Assembly (NCBI GenBank): GCA_964410285.1
Contig: CAYPFR010000001.1
Coordinates: 186,001 to 250,000 of the forward strand
Origin: Fretibacter sp964410285
Lineage (GTDB): Bacteria; Pseudomonadota; Alphaproteobacteria; Caulobacterales; Maricaulaceae
Direction: 5' to 3'
Length of the DNA stretch: 64,000 nt
In this document: piece by piece, positions 24,934-33,854 of the stretch
How the letters are laid out: each line of letters begins with the position of its first letter
How positions within the stretch are numbered: the stretch's first letter is position 1
The notes under the pieces: generated by a model
Database searches by the model: none
What the model was told of the DNA's origin: nothing
Seen by the model: only the letters and a program-made list of their open reading frames with translations
Made by a program: the position numbers and the translations under genes

Positions 24934-26712
24934 TCAGCAAGGGCTCTCGGTCAAAAGGCGGGCAAGCATAAGACCTCGCAGGGAATTCCCCATATATATT
25001 TCTGCCCCGCGCAAGTCTTTGGTCTTTATCATTGCCGTTTTTGCTTGCCCCCCGTTTATCAGGGCCGCGCGCAAAACCCCTGGCAGTAATCCGCAGCCTA
25101 TCTCGGGGGTGAGGTAGCCCATTTTGGTGCGGACAAATAAAGAGGTAAAGCTGCCCTCACATAAAAAGCCGCCCTTATTCATCAAAAGAACTTCATCGGC
25201 CCCATGGGAGGCTTTGAGCCGCGCGCGCTCATGATCATAAAAAGCGCGGGCTTCGGTTTTAAACCGCGTCTCTTGCACCGAGAGAGAAAGGGGATTTTTT
25301 GAAATCACAAGCTTTAGCGGGGCACCCAGCGGCGTTAGCGGCGCGCGGGTCGTCTCGATTTCCCCGCTCGGCGAGAGGCTCAGGCGTATGCGTTCGGGCA
25401 TATCACTGGGGGTTGCGGTTAGCGCCGTAATTGCGGCCTCCCAATCTTGCGAACGAAAGTCATACCCCAAAACCTTGGCGCTGGTGCTCAGCCGGTCCTT
25501 GTGCAGGGCCGCGCGCGGGATCATGCCGTTCGCCTCCCGGCGAAAAGTCTCAAGGAGGCGCGCAGGCGTCTGGCCGCGTACCACTTCGGCTTTCAGCAGG
25601 CATTCTTCATATTCTGCCGCCCCGCAGCTGTCGGCAACCACTCCGCTTCCGACATTATACGTCACCTCGCCGGCCTCTAGGGTGAGCGTGCGAATGCCGA
25701 CGTTAAAACAGGCGCTTCCATCAGGATCTATAAAGCCCATCGCCCCGCAATACGCGCCGCGCGACGCGCCCTCAAGTTCAGAGATAATTTCCATGGCTCT
25801 GATTTTTGGTGCGCCCGTCACAGAGCCGCAGGGAAAAAGCGCTTTGAATACATCGGTGATTTCAATGCCGCGGCGGAGCTGCGCTGTGACCTTGGAGGTC
25901 ATCTGGTGCAAAGTCGGGTAAGTCTCTAGCGCGTAAAGCTCGGGGACTTTAACCGTACCCGCTTTTGAAATACGCGAGAGATCATTGCGCAAAAGATCAA
26001 CGATCATCAGATTTTCCGCGCGGGATTTTTCGTCGCGGCGCATCGCCGCCCTTTGGCGAATATCTTCGGCCTTATTGGCGCTGCGTTTAAGCGTACCTTT
26101 CATGGGCTGCATGGTCATGCTTTGCCCTGATTTTTTGAAAAATAATTCCGGCGAGAGCGAAATAATATCGGGGCCTTCGCCGAGGCTGATAATGCCGCCG
26201 TAATGCACCGGTTGGCGCGGGCGAAGCTGCGCATAAAGCTCGCGGGCGCTGCCCTTAAATCGGCCTAACATTGGAAACGTCAGGTTAACCTGATAGACGT
26301 CCCCGCTCGCGATATAGGCTTTCAGCCGTTCAAAGCGGGCCAAATAATCGTTCCGTGTCCAAAGTGGGTTCAGCGCAATGTCGCTGGGCGGCAGGTTTTC
26401 AATCTCGGACAGGCTTTGGAAATTTTTAAATGCCGCAAATTGCAAATAGGGTGTCGACGAAACATCCGGTAATCCCGCGCGTAATTTGGATTCAAAGTAA
26501 AGCCCAGCCTCATAGGACAAATATCCGGCCAGATAATAGCCGTCTTTATGCCACGCCTCCAAAGTTTGCAGCGCGGCCGCTATTTCGCGGGTTTTGTAAA
26601 TTGTAAGGACTTTATCAGGGGCAGTATATTCACGCGCCGTTCCGCCGAGCTGGTCATCTAGCAAAATATAGGGCGCGCGGGCTGATTTTGCGGTGTTTGC
26701 GGACGCGCTCAT
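24934..26712 (-). CDS. pabBC: bifunctional aminodeoxychorismate synthase I / aminodeoxychorismate lyase
   Basis: This 592-residue fusion makes p-aminobenzoate for folate. Residues 1-370 form a PabB chorismate-binding domain (FPMLGRFKGSARELY, MKGTLKRSA, CGSVTGAPKIRAMEIISELE). Residues about 385-592 form a PabC-type class IV PLP lyase (LRLSLSPSGEIE, ADEVLLMNKGGFLCEGSFTS, GCGLLPGVLR). PabB conjugates ammonia to chorismate with glutamine amidotransferase PabA, not seen here, and PabC releases pyruvate. It overlaps the membrane-protein gene by 4 bases at its start. Fused PabBC is common in alphaproteobacteria. Confidence 0.93.
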   Translation of the reverse strand: MSASANTAKSARAPYILLDDQLGGTAREYTAPDKVLTIYKTREIAAALQTLEAWHKDGYYLAGYLSYEAGLYFESKLRAGLPDVSSTPYLQFAAFKNFQSLSEIENLPPSDIALNPLWTRNDYLARFERLKAYIASGDVYQVNLTFPMLGRFKGSARELYAQLRPRQPVHYGGIISLGEGPDIISLSPELFFKKSGQSMTMQPMKGTLKRSANKAEDIRQRAAMRRDEKSRAENLMIVDLLRNDLSRISKAGTVKVPELYALETYPTLHQMTSKVTAQLRRGIEITDVFKALFPCGSVTGAPKIRAMEIISELEGASRGAYCGAMGFIDPDGSACFNVGIRTLTLEAGEVTYNVGSGVVADSCGAAEYEECLLKAEVVRGQTPARLLETFRREANGMIPRAALHKDRLSTSAKVLGYDFRSQDWEAAITALTATPSDMPERIRLSLSPSGEIETTRAPLTPLGAPLKLVISKNPLSLSVQETRFKTEARAFYDHERARLKASHGADEVLLMNKGGFLCEGSFTSLFVRTKMGYLTPEIGCGLLPGVLRAALINGGQAKTAMIKTKDLRGAEIYMGNSLRGLMLARLLTESPC

Positions 26713-27290
26713 GCGCTCCCCCCAATTCGAGCGATTTGCACAACACCGATTAAAAGCACAGAGAGTTCCATGGCCTTGATCAAACAGCCTGTCATAACTG
26801 CGCCCGTCCAGCCAAGTTGGCCAATACGCTTTGCCAGCATAATATCAATTAGCAGCGTTGCAAAATAGGCGGCAAATCCGATCAGATTTGCAAGGCCGAA
26901 GGGAAGGACGCCAATCAAGAAGAGCCCAAAGACACAGGCGGCGAGGAGCGCGCAGAAAAACAGGCTCCAATGACGAAGGATAACCCAGGGCGCAAACGCT
27001 TTAGGGCGGGTAATCTGGGTGATAAGATAAACGCCCCCTGAGAAAACAAGCCCGTATAAAAGCGCGCCTAAGACAAATGCGGGCAGGGGAAAGCCTTGGG
27101 CGGCCTGTCCTGACAAGGCCGCGCGCTGGGCGGCGACCGCAAGCGCACAAATGTAATAGGCGGGAATTGTCAGCAGTAGAGCGATATAGCTCTCAAAAAG
27201 CGCGTTCGGGCCCGGCTTGATATATGCCTGCCAGTCCGCGCCGCCGACTAAGGCCCCCCAGCAGCCGCGAAAATAGGCTACTAGCTTCAT
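26709..27290 (-). CDS. integral membrane protein of unknown function
   Basis: This 193-residue protein has about five hydrophobic segments (for example YIALLLTIPAYYICALAVAA and SLFFCALLAACVFGLFLIG), and an aromatic N-terminus (YFRGCWGALVGGADWQAY) that suggests a Yip1-like membrane family, without certainty. It overlaps both neighbours, dapE upstream and pabBC downstream, by 4 bases (ATGA). It is therefore firmly embedded in a metabolic operon, though no link to either pathway is known. Confidence 0.75.
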   Translation of the reverse strand: MKLVAYFRGCWGALVGGADWQAYIKPGPNALFESYIALLLTIPAYYICALAVAAQRAALSGQAAQGFPLPAFVLGALLYGLVFSGGVYLITQITRPKAFAPWVILRHWSLFFCALLAACVFGLFLIGVLPFGLANLIGFAAYFATLLIDIMLAKRIGQLGWTGAVMTGCLIKAMELSVLLIGVVQIARIGGSA

Positions 27291-28462
27291 GCAAAATAGG
27301 CCCTGAGCATATGGGTATAGATATCCCTGAGCGTCAGTATATCCGCGACCGCCACACGCTCATCTGTTTGATGCATGGTCGCCCCGACAAGGCCAAATTC
27401 AACGACTGGCGCATAATGGGTAATAAAGCGCGCATCGGAAGTCCCGCCCGAGGTCGAGAGGGCGGGTGCCGTTCCCGTTACGGCTTTGACGGCGTCTTGC
27501 AATTGCGCGGTAAACTGTGACGGGGCGGTTAAAAAGCTCTCTCCGCTGACGCGGATTGAGGTCCTAATCTCTCCGCCAAAATCTTCGCCGGCGGTCTCAC
27601 AGATTTCATTAATCCACTCGCTCAGGCTCGCGCCGCTATGGTGGATATTAAAGCGGATATTAAAGCGCGCCGTCGCTGTTTCGGGTATGACGTTCTCGGC
27701 TGAATTACCCACATCAATCGTTGTGACCTCCAGATTACTGGGCTGGAAAAACTCAGACCCCTCATCAAGCTTGCGCGCGGTTAAGGTTGATAAGATTTCC
27801 AAAAGCTTTGGCAGAGGATTTACAGCCCGGTGGGGATAGGCCACATGCCCTTGCCGCCCCTTGACCGTCAACACAGTGTTGATTGACCCGCGCCGTCCGT
27901 TTTTAATCATCTCTCCCATGACATCGGGATTTGTCGGCTCCCCGACAAGGCAATGATCAATGATCTCACCGGCAGCGGCAATGGCCGGCAAAAGCTTTTT
28001 CGTGCCGTTTTGCGCCGGGCCTTCCTCATCGCCCGTTATTAGAAAACTGATTGAGCCCCCGCCTTCGCCCGAGGGCGTCCAGCCGTCCGCAAGCAGGCCT
28101 GTGACCGCGCTGGTGAAGGCGGCAATCGCGCCCTTCATATCGGCCGCGCCGCGTCCCCATAATTGCCCGTCTTTGACCTTTCCCGCAAAGGGGGGGCGCG
28201 TCCATTTTTCAGCGTCTCCGGGGGGCACGACATCGGTATGTCCGGCAAAGCAGAAATTAGGCTGGGCCGTGCCAAGCCGCGCGTATAGATTATCAACGCG
28301 GGCCATCCCCTCGCCAAAGGGATAACGCGTGCAGACAAATCCCAGCGTGGTGAGCTGATCTTCCAAAAGGTCAAGCGCGCCCGCATCCGTTCCGGTCACA
28401 GAGGGGCGGCGTATCAGCGCGCTGGCAAATTCAATCGGGTCTAAGGCGTGGCTATCTTTCAT
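27287..28462 (-). CDS. dapE: succinyl-diaminopimelate desuccinylase
   Basis: This 391-residue M20 family metallohydrolase cleaves N-succinyl-LL-diaminopimelate in the lysine and meso-DAP pathway. The dinuclear-zinc ligands are seen: His in AGHTDVVPPGD (near residue 70), Asp in GRGAADMKGAI, Glu-Glu in GDEEGPAQNG, Glu in VGEPTNPD and the last His in GATMHQTDER. The dimerisation domain follows RGRQGHVAYPH. dapD lies 100 bases upstream on the same strand, and the pathway pair is therefore locally clustered. Confidence 0.95.
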   Translation of the reverse strand: MKDSHALDPIEFASALIRRPSVTGTDAGALDLLEDQLTTLGFVCTRYPFGEGMARVDNLYARLGTAQPNFCFAGHTDVVPPGDAEKWTRPPFAGKVKDGQLWGRGAADMKGAIAAFTSAVTGLLADGWTPSGEGGGSISFLITGDEEGPAQNGTKKLLPAIAAAGEIIDHCLVGEPTNPDVMGEMIKNGRRGSINTVLTVKGRQGHVAYPHRAVNPLPKLLEILSTLTARKLDEGSEFFQPSNLEVTTIDVGNSAENVIPETATARFNIRFNIHHSGASLSEWINEICETAGEDFGGEIRTSIRVSGESFLTAPSQFTAQLQDAVKAVTGTAPALSTSGGTSDARFITHYAPVVEFGLVGATMHQTDERVAVADILTLRDIYTHMLRAYFA

Positions 28463-28562
28463 AGTGGTCTTAAAGCGGGGACGCTGTAAAAAAGCAAGGC
28501 GGCAATTGCATCTTACCGCGGCGACTCTCTGGGAAAAAACGCTAGGCCCGAAGCGGCCTTGC

Positions 28563-29393
28563 TTAATCTCTTAGAAGCTCATTTACACCTGTTTTGCTGC
28601 GGGTCTGGGCGTCGACTGTTTTGACGATTACCGCGCAGGACAGGCTATGAGTGCCGTCTTTGGACGGCAATGTCCCCGGAACAACAACGGAGTAGGGCGG
28701 GACTTCGCCGTAGCTAATTTCACGTGTAGCGCGGTTATAAATCTTGGTCGATTGACTAATGAAGACTCCCATGGACAGCACAGAGCCCTCGCGCACGATC
28801 ACGCCTTCGACGACTTCGGAGCGCGCGCCAATAAAGCAATTATCCTCGATAATCGTCGGGTTGGCTTGTAAGGGCTCTAAGACGCCGCCGATCCCGACCC
28901 CGCCCGATAAATGGCAGTCTTTTCCAATTTGCGCGCAAGAGCCCACTGTGGCCCATGTGTCGACCATTGTGCCGCTGTCGATATAGGCGCAGATATTGAC
29001 ATAGCTTGGCATCAAGACCGCGCCCGGCGCAACAAAGCTGCCGCGGCGCACCGCGCAATTGGGGACAGCGCGAAAACCGGCTTTATTAAAGTCTGCCGCG
29101 CCCCAGCCTTCAAATTTGCTCGGGACTTTATCCCACCACGCCCCGCCATTGGGACCGCCGCTCATCAGGCCATTGGGATGCAGGCGAAAGCCGAGAAGGA
29201 CAGCCTTTTTTAGCCATTGATGCACATGCCATTCGCCGCTCACGGCCCGCTCTGCGACCCGCATCTCGCCCGCATCAAGGGCAAGGATGGCGGCCTCGAC
29301 GGCCTCGCGCGTCTCGCCTTTGGTGGCGGGGGATAATTCGGCACGGTTATCCCATGCCGTCTCAATGACGGATTCAAGCTGCTTAGTGTTCAT
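28563..29393 (-). CDS. dapD: tetrahydrodipicolinate N-succinyltransferase
   Basis: This 276-residue enzyme transfers succinyl from succinyl-CoA to tetrahydrodipicolinate, the step before DapC/DapE in lysine synthesis. The C-terminal half shows left-handed beta-helix hexapeptide repeats (GSFVAPGAVLMPSYVNICAY, GGVGIGGVLEPLQANPTIIE, GARSEVVEGVIVREGSVLSM). Length matches the family (274). The gene begins 8 bases after the terC stop and precedes dapE. Confidence 0.96.
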   Translation of the reverse strand: MNTKQLESVIETAWDNRAELSPATKGETREAVEAAILALDAGEMRVAERAVSGEWHVHQWLKKAVLLGFRLHPNGLMSGGPNGGAWWDKVPSKFEGWGAADFNKAGFRAVPNCAVRRGSFVAPGAVLMPSYVNICAYIDSGTMVDTWATVGSCAQIGKDCHLSGGVGIGGVLEPLQANPTIIEDNCFIGARSEVVEGVIVREGSVLSMGVFISQSTKIYNRATREISYGEVPPYSVVVPGTLPSKDGTHSLSCAVIVKTVDAQTRSKTGVNELLRD

Positions 29394-29401
29394 GGGTCTC
29401 T

Positions 29402-30388
29402 CTAGTGCGAATGTGACTTATTCATAATTTTATCAACCGCCTCAAGACCGGAAAGCTCTGACTCGCCTCTGATCTCGGCTTCTTTTTGCGCCCACAGACG
29501 CTTCTGGTAGCGGTTGGATAAAATATCTGTGACGATCAAAACGCCGACGACCAGATAGAAGCTGGATTTGCTCATGGCGTCAATCGCAAAGCCAAAGAGT
29601 TTAAGATGCGCCAGATGCGCGCCCTCGGTTACAAGTAAAACCCCAACGAGGAAGAGGATAAACAATCCGAGCACCTGATACATACGGTTCTTTTTCAAAA
29701 ATTCCGTGACGCGGTCCGCCAGCAATATCATCGCAAGACCCGAGAGCAAAATCGCAATGACCATGAGCGGCACTTGGTAGGTTTTGGACAGGGTACATTC
29801 CACCGCCCCCGCAACAGGATTGGCGATGAGTGATTTTTTACACTCGGTAACCGAGCCTTCAAATGTGCCCAAAACTGCGCCCGCATTATCGACAATATTG
29901 GCCACGTCCACGCTGGCGATGGCCATGGCCGACAAAATAGAGTCGACCGAAAATACAAGGTTCATCAGCACAATCAGGGTAATTGCGCCCATGACGGTGC
30001 GTGTGCCGCTGCCTTCGGAATGCTCAATATGATCGACCTGCAAGAGGTGGTGAATTTCCTTGATAGCGGTATAGATGATAAAACCGCCGCCCAGCAGCGT
30101 AATCAATGCCTGCGCTGTGAAATCACCCTCAATGATACCTTTTAGATGAATGCCAAAGAGCGGTTCTGCGAGCAGGGCAAAGATCTTTACAATAACGAAG
30201 AGCAAAACAATCCGCAGCAATACGGCAATCCCAATGCCGTATTTACGCACCTTTTTTGAATCGTCCGGGTCGCCAACCTTATTACTTTCAATGGCAATAT
30301 AAAGCAGGTTGTCAAAGCCAAGGACAGCTTGCAACAAAATTAGCATGAACAAGGTAAAGAGAGCTTCGAGCGTCAGTAAATCTGCCAT
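29402..30388 (-). CDS. TerC family integral membrane protein
   Basis: This 328-residue protein has 7-9 membrane segments. AVLGFDNLLYIAIESNKVGD near residue 22 and LMNLVFSVDSILSAMAIASV near 140 carry the paired acidic membrane residues of TerC/Alx/YoaE proteins. These are linked to Mn2+ or Ca2+ export during secretion and to tellurite resistance. Between TM segments is an unusual stretch (about residues 165-205) with two Cys in TECKKSL and VECTLSK, which could form a disulphide. Other Ter-operon genes are absent, so tellurite resistance is not implied. It stands 8 bases before dapD. Confidence 0.87.
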   Translation of the reverse strand: MADLLTLEALFTLFMLILLQAVLGFDNLLYIAIESNKVGDPDDSKKVRKYGIGIAVLLRIVLLFVIVKIFALLAEPLFGIHLKGIIEGDFTAQALITLLGGGFIIYTAIKEIHHLLQVDHIEHSEGSGTRTVMGAITLIVLMNLVFSVDSILSAMAIASVDVANIVDNAGAVLGTFEGSVTECKKSLIANPVAGAVECTLSKTYQVPLMVIAILLSGLAMILLADRVTEFLKKNRMYQVLGLFILFLVGVLLVTEGAHLAHLKLFGFAIDAMSKSSFYLVVGVLIVTDILSNRYQKRLWAQKEAEIRGESELSGLEAVDKIMNKSHSH

Positions 30389-30501
30389 TATTTATCCCTG
30401 AAAGTTTAAGCTTTGTCAGCGGCTCGCCGCGCCGCCATATGCGAGGATTGAAATTTACGCCTGTTTAAGACGATTTGCAGCAAATGCCAAGCGCCCAAAC
30501 A

Positions 30502-30524
30502 AAAGCCCGGCAAGGCCGGGCTTT
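30502..30524 (-). terminator. intrinsic terminator after sapC-like gene
   Basis: AAAGCCCGGC and GCCGGGCTTT pair around a 3-base loop. On the minus strand the stem ends in TTTTGTTTGG, matching termination of the SapC transcript before terC. The hairpin overlaps a tandem repeat (see repeat). Confidence 0.7.
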
Positions 30525-30556
30525 CTAAATTATGAACGGGCTTTCTAAATTATGAA
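30517..30556. repeat. 20-bp perfect tandem duplication
   Basis: CGGGCTTTCTAAATTATGAA occurs twice head to tail (30517-30536 and 30537-30556) with no mismatch. The first copy contains the outer arm of the terminator hairpin. This looks like a recent slippage or duplication event in the terminator region. Confidence 0.85.
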
Positions 30557-30588
30557 GGGCTAGCTCGACGAATGAGGCGGGCCCGGGC

Positions 30589-31377
30589 TTATGCGTTTTC
30601 GGCGCTCGCGCGGCGCAGCGTCATATTCACGAGGCGCTGCCAATTCCCCAGAGACACCATATGCGCATGGGCAACCGCCATATAACCATTATCTGTTAGC
30701 TCTTTGATGGTGTTGGCATCCAGTGCCTTGAGGCGCTCTTCGGTGACGGCGAAATAATCCGCGATTTTCTGGCGCTCGGCGGGCGTGCCATCGGGGTTTT
30801 GGCCTTGAAAGTTCATTTCCTTTTGCTCGAACAAATCAAGTTCTTTGAATTTGTTGATCAGGACTTCTGTTGTTTGGCGGTCACGCTCGAAATTTTGCAA
30901 GAACTGAAATGCCTCTTTAGTAAAAGCCGAAGTGTCTTCACCGTCAAAGAACATTTGCTGCGCGCCCTTATCGGTGACGCATTCGGCTTCCTCGTCAACA
31001 CAGACAACAAAGCGGTCATTTGCACTATCGCCGGCTAGGACAAAGGGAAAGCGCCGCGCAAAAGCTGGCATGTAAAAGTCCTGCGCAAATTGTCCTTCTG
31101 TGACGAAAAGATTTTCGCCCGTTCGAATCCCCATCACGGCAAGAGGCGTGCGCTCTTCGCCGGCAAAGATAATCGGAAAGCTTGCGGCGGCCGCGCCAAA
31201 TTCAGGGGCGGTGATAGGCAAAAAGTGCTGATCCGCCATAAATTGAAATGGCTTTTCCATGGGCTTGACGCCAAATTTTTTGTGCTTGTCTTTGTTAAGT
31301 GGCTGCGGGTTTTTGTAAAACATTACGTTCCCAGAAACAGATACAGCGCTGGCGTCTTGAGTCGGAGCTTTCGCCAT
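30589..31377 (-). CDS. SapC family protein
   Basis: This 262-residue protein matches the SapC family (named for a surface-array secretion cluster of Campylobacter), widespread in marine alphaproteobacteria with unknown function. Typical stretches are KPFQFMADQHFLPITAPEFG, APEFGAAAASFPIIF and YMPAFARRFPFVLAG. No signal peptide. I chose the ATG at 31377 over an upstream frame to 31431, since the family begins close to this position. The divergent gap to the zur gene (180 bases) holds dyads TGGCA-AAA-TGCCA (31406-31418) and GGTGCACC (31425-31432). Confidence 0.88.
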   Translation of the reverse strand: MAKAPTQDASAVSVSGNVMFYKNPQPLNKDKHKKFGVKPMEKPFQFMADQHFLPITAPEFGAAAASFPIIFAGEERTPLAVMGIRTGENLFVTEGQFAQDFYMPAFARRFPFVLAGDSANDRFVVCVDEEAECVTDKGAQQMFFDGEDTSAFTKEAFQFLQNFERDRQTTEVLINKFKELDLFEQKEMNFQGQNPDGTPAERQKIADYFAVTEERLKALDANTIKELTDNGYMAVAHAHMVSLGNWQRLVNMTLRRASAENA

Positions 31378-31405
31378 GAGAGACCTCTTGTCGTTAATCG
31401 TGAAA

Positions 31406-31432
31406 TGGCAAAATGCCAAAGTTGGGTGCACC
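31406..31432. promoter_or_regulatory. palindromes in the sapC-zur divergent region
   Basis: TGGCA-AAA-TGCCA (31406-31418) and the 8-base palindrome GGTGCACC (31425-31432) lie about 30-55 bases upstream of the sapC-like start. They may be operator elements. The sequence does not resemble the Zur-box-like site at 21 kb, so autoregulation by Zur is not supported. Confidence 0.3.
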
Positions 31433-31557
31433 TAGCCAATTATGAGTCAAAATTCAATGATTAGTTTAGCCCGTGCGCGCGCCTCAAAACAGCCTTGCGT
31501 TTCAGGGATAGAATTCGCGCAAAGAATGGGTTAACACATGAGGGGAAGGTGAGGCCT

Positions 31558-32013
31558 ATGACACAATGCGAGCATGATCACAGCATGAAATCTGTCTCAG
31601 AGCAGGTCAATGCGGCGCGAAAAATTTGCGAAAGCCAGGGGGAGCGTTTTACCCCGCTGCGCGCTCATATCTATGAGCTTATCGTGCGCGCCGAAGGCCC
31701 GATCAAGGCCTATGATCTTTTGGAGCAGCTTCGCCCTGAACGCGGCTCGCCCAAGCCGCCAACGGTCTACCGCGCGCTGGATTTTTTTGCCCGATTAGGG
31801 CTAGTGCACAGGGTAGAGGCGCTCAACGCCTACATAGCTTGTGATCATACCCATCCCGGACATGTTGCTGAATTCTTTATCTGCGAAGCCTGTGATGAGG
31901 TGATAGAATCTCATGCCCATAGCCATGATGACTGCGCTCCGCAGGGGTTTTCGGTCTCGCGTTCCGTGATTGAGCATTACGGACATTGCCAAAATTGCGC
32001 TCAGGCCGACTAA
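31558..32013 (+). CDS. zur: Fur family transcriptional regulator, Zur-like
   Basis: This 151-residue protein has the Fur fold: winged helix (GERFTPLRAHIYELIVRAEG, PTVYRALDFFARLGLVHRVE) followed by a metal-binding dimerisation domain. Zn ligand sets CEACDE (CxxC) and CQNC near the C-terminus form the structural Cys4 site, and the His-rich HSMKSV and SHAHSHDD segments match Zur rather than Fur or PerR. Zur represses zinc-uptake genes when zinc is sufficient. The likely target in this window is the receptor locus at 18.6-21.1 kb. It starts at the ATG behind GGTGAGG and is 3 bases from the thioesterase gene. Confidence 0.88.
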   Translation: MTQCEHDHSMKSVSEQVNAARKICESQGERFTPLRAHIYELIVRAEGPIKAYDLLEQLRPERGSPKPPTVYRALDFFARLGLVHRVEALNAYIACDHTHPGHVAEFFICEACDEVIESHAHSHDDCAPQGFSVSRSVIEHYGHCQNCAQAD

Positions 32014-32016
32014 TCT

Positions 32017-32940
32017 ATGCCCATGATTAAAACATATGCCGGCGAAGCCGTGCAATGGGAATGCGATGAGCTGGGCCATTTGAACATGCGCCATTATATG
32101 GGCAAGGTGCATCAGGCGCGCCAATTCTTTTTCTTAAAGTTGGGCCTTACCGGGAGTTTCAAAATTGACGCCGCGAGTACCGTGCGTCCAAAGCAGTTCA
32201 CCATACGATACCTCAAAGAAAGCCGGCCCGGCGCGCGAATATTTATTGAAACAGGGCTTTTATCACTTGATGAAAATAGCGCCGAGCTTGTCCATATCAT
32301 GAGCCATATGGATGGGCAGGTGAGCGCCGCTATCACAGAGACAGTCGAGCATATCTATCTGCGCACGGGGCATGCCTTTGGCTGGCCTAAACGCACGGTT
32401 GTGCGCGCGCAGGACTATCGTGTCCCGCGCCCCGATATCAGCCAGCCGCGCGGCCTCCCGCCGAGCAACCTTGCCCCGCTCGCGCCCTCAAAAGAGACAT
32501 TAATCGCCCATAAAGCTGTGCCCATCGGGCGGGGCGTTTTTCAGCCCGAAGAGCTGGATATATTCTCGGCCGTCACCCCCCAAGCCCTTTTGGGGCGCGT
32601 CACAGAGAGCATCGGAAATTTTTACGATCTTTGGCCGGAAATTCATGAAGGCCTTTATAGCGGCGGCGCGCTTAGCGGGGCGCTGCTCGAGCTGTCTTGC
32701 GCCTTGCATGCACCTGCCACGGCGGGGGACGGGGTCGAGATTTTCTCTGCTGTCCAGGGCGCCAATCCTTATACGCGCCAAGCGGCGCATCATCTGGTTG
32801 ATCCGATCTCAGGCGAGAGCTACGCCAGTATGACTGCCTCGGGCTGCCTCTTTGATTTGGAAACGCGAAAATTAGTGAAAACACCCGAGGCGCGCATAAA
32901 GGCGCTGCAAGCGCTCATTATTGAACACCTCCGAGCCTAG
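32017..32940 (+). CDS. double-hotdog thioesterase-like protein
   Basis: This 307-residue protein has an N-terminal hotdog domain (ECDELGHLNMRHYMGKVHQA near residue 14; the D-xx-GH-xN element of 4HBT thioesterases) and a second, weaker hotdog half from about residue 175 (FSAVTPQALLGRVTESIGNF, EIHEGLYSGGALSGALLELS). It should act on acyl-CoA thioesters. It is placed 3 bases after zur and probably is co-transcribed with it; the functional connection is not obvious. The 4HBT acidic catalytic residue is present in the first half only. Confidence 0.78.
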   Translation: MPMIKTYAGEAVQWECDELGHLNMRHYMGKVHQARQFFFLKLGLTGSFKIDAASTVRPKQFTIRYLKESRPGARIFIETGLLSLDENSAELVHIMSHMDGQVSAAITETVEHIYLRTGHAFGWPKRTVVRAQDYRVPRPDISQPRGLPPSNLAPLAPSKETLIAHKAVPIGRGVFQPEELDIFSAVTPQALLGRVTESIGNFYDLWPEIHEGLYSGGALSGALLELSCALHAPATAGDGVEIFSAVQGANPYTRQAAHHLVDPISGESYASMTASGCLFDLETRKLVKTPEARIKALQALIIEHLRA

Positions 32941-32951
32941 CCCCTTCCAAC

Positions 32952-33842
32952 TTATGAGAGGGCGGTAGCCTTAAGCATATCGGCCAAGGTTTTTACCGCG
33001 AGTTCAGGATGCTGCAAGGGGAAGAGATGTGCGAGCTTACCCGAGGAGGTGACATTATTTTTGCCCAGCCGCACTCGCATACGGGCCTGCATCGAAAAGG
33101 GCGTGGGGCTGTTTTTTCCGGCAAAGATGATTTTGCGGTGCCGTGGTAATTTTTGAGCAGCCTTAGCGGCGTTCTGGTTTTGCGCGACAAATATTGCCTG
33201 CTCCCATAGAGGGTCACAGCTTAGCCGCACGCCGGACGGCGTGACCACCATCCCGCCCTCAATATAGTCCCTTAAAATATCATCCCGTATAATTTTAAAA
33301 GCGCCGCGGTTTTTGTAATTTTCAAAGGCCGCGGTTTTGCTTTCAAATTCGGCGCGGCGTCGGCCCGCTTTGGCGGCAATAGGAATGCGTTTTTTCATCA
33401 TCGCCCGTCCGCGCGCACTTGCGGAGAGGGCGCGAAAAGGCTGGGGCACCATCACAGGATCAAATCCTACAAATCCCGTGCAGCGCGGCCCAATTTTCTC
33501 TGCCGCCAGTATCGCTGAAACCGCCCCAAAGCTATGGCCGGCCAGCATGGTAGGGCCCTGGACATATTGCTCAACAAATTCGGTAATGTCGTCGCGAAAT
33601 ATAGTCCAGTTTTCAAGTTTGTCGGGATCTGCGGGGAGTTTTGAAAAGCCGTGTCCTCGCATATCTATGGCGATAGCATGCACGCCGAGCGGCGCGAGCA
33701 CGGCGCGGTAACTTAGCGCGTTAAAGCCGTTTGCATGACAAAAGACGAGCTTAATGGGATTAGAGATGCGGCCAAAATGCAGAGCCGAAATCTGGCCATC
33801 CCTTAGGGCGTAATCCCGGCGCTCTGGCGCAGAATATTCCAT
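32952..33842 (-). CDS. alpha/beta hydrolase
   Basis: This 296-residue protein has an alpha/beta hydrolase fold with oxyanion element CHANGFN (near residue 36), nucleophile elbow GHSFGAVSA (Ser near 103) and Asp in GFDPVM. The C-terminal His is probably in SGKLAHLFPL. There is no signal peptide. Substrate cannot be inferred. It is convergent with the upstream thioesterase gene and follows pheT by 12 bases on the same strand. Confidence 0.85.
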   Translation of the reverse strand: MEYSAPERRDYALRDGQISALHFGRISNPIKLVFCHANGFNALSYRAVLAPLGVHAIAIDMRGHGFSKLPADPDKLENWTIFRDDITEFVEQYVQGPTMLAGHSFGAVSAILAAEKIGPRCTGFVGFDPVMVPQPFRALSASARGRAMMKKRIPIAAKAGRRRAEFESKTAAFENYKNRGAFKIIRDDILRDYIEGGMVVTPSGVRLSCDPLWEQAIFVAQNQNAAKAAQKLPRHRKIIFAGKNSPTPFSMQARMRVRLGKNNVTSSGKLAHLFPLQHPELAVKTLADMLKATALS

Positions 33843-33854
33843 TCAGCTGCCGCG

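Noticed and set aside
29402..30388. Possible tellurite-resistance island, given TerC and a TelA-like protein 5 kb away
   Set aside because: No terA, terB, terD, terE or terZ genes are present, and the TelA likeness is weak. TerC is near dapD and reads as a separate metal-handling protein.
31406..31432. Zur autoregulation site upstream of zur
   Set aside because: The dyads there are GC-rich and unlike the TGTTATAACA palindrome at 21 kb; they are nearer the sapC-like start.
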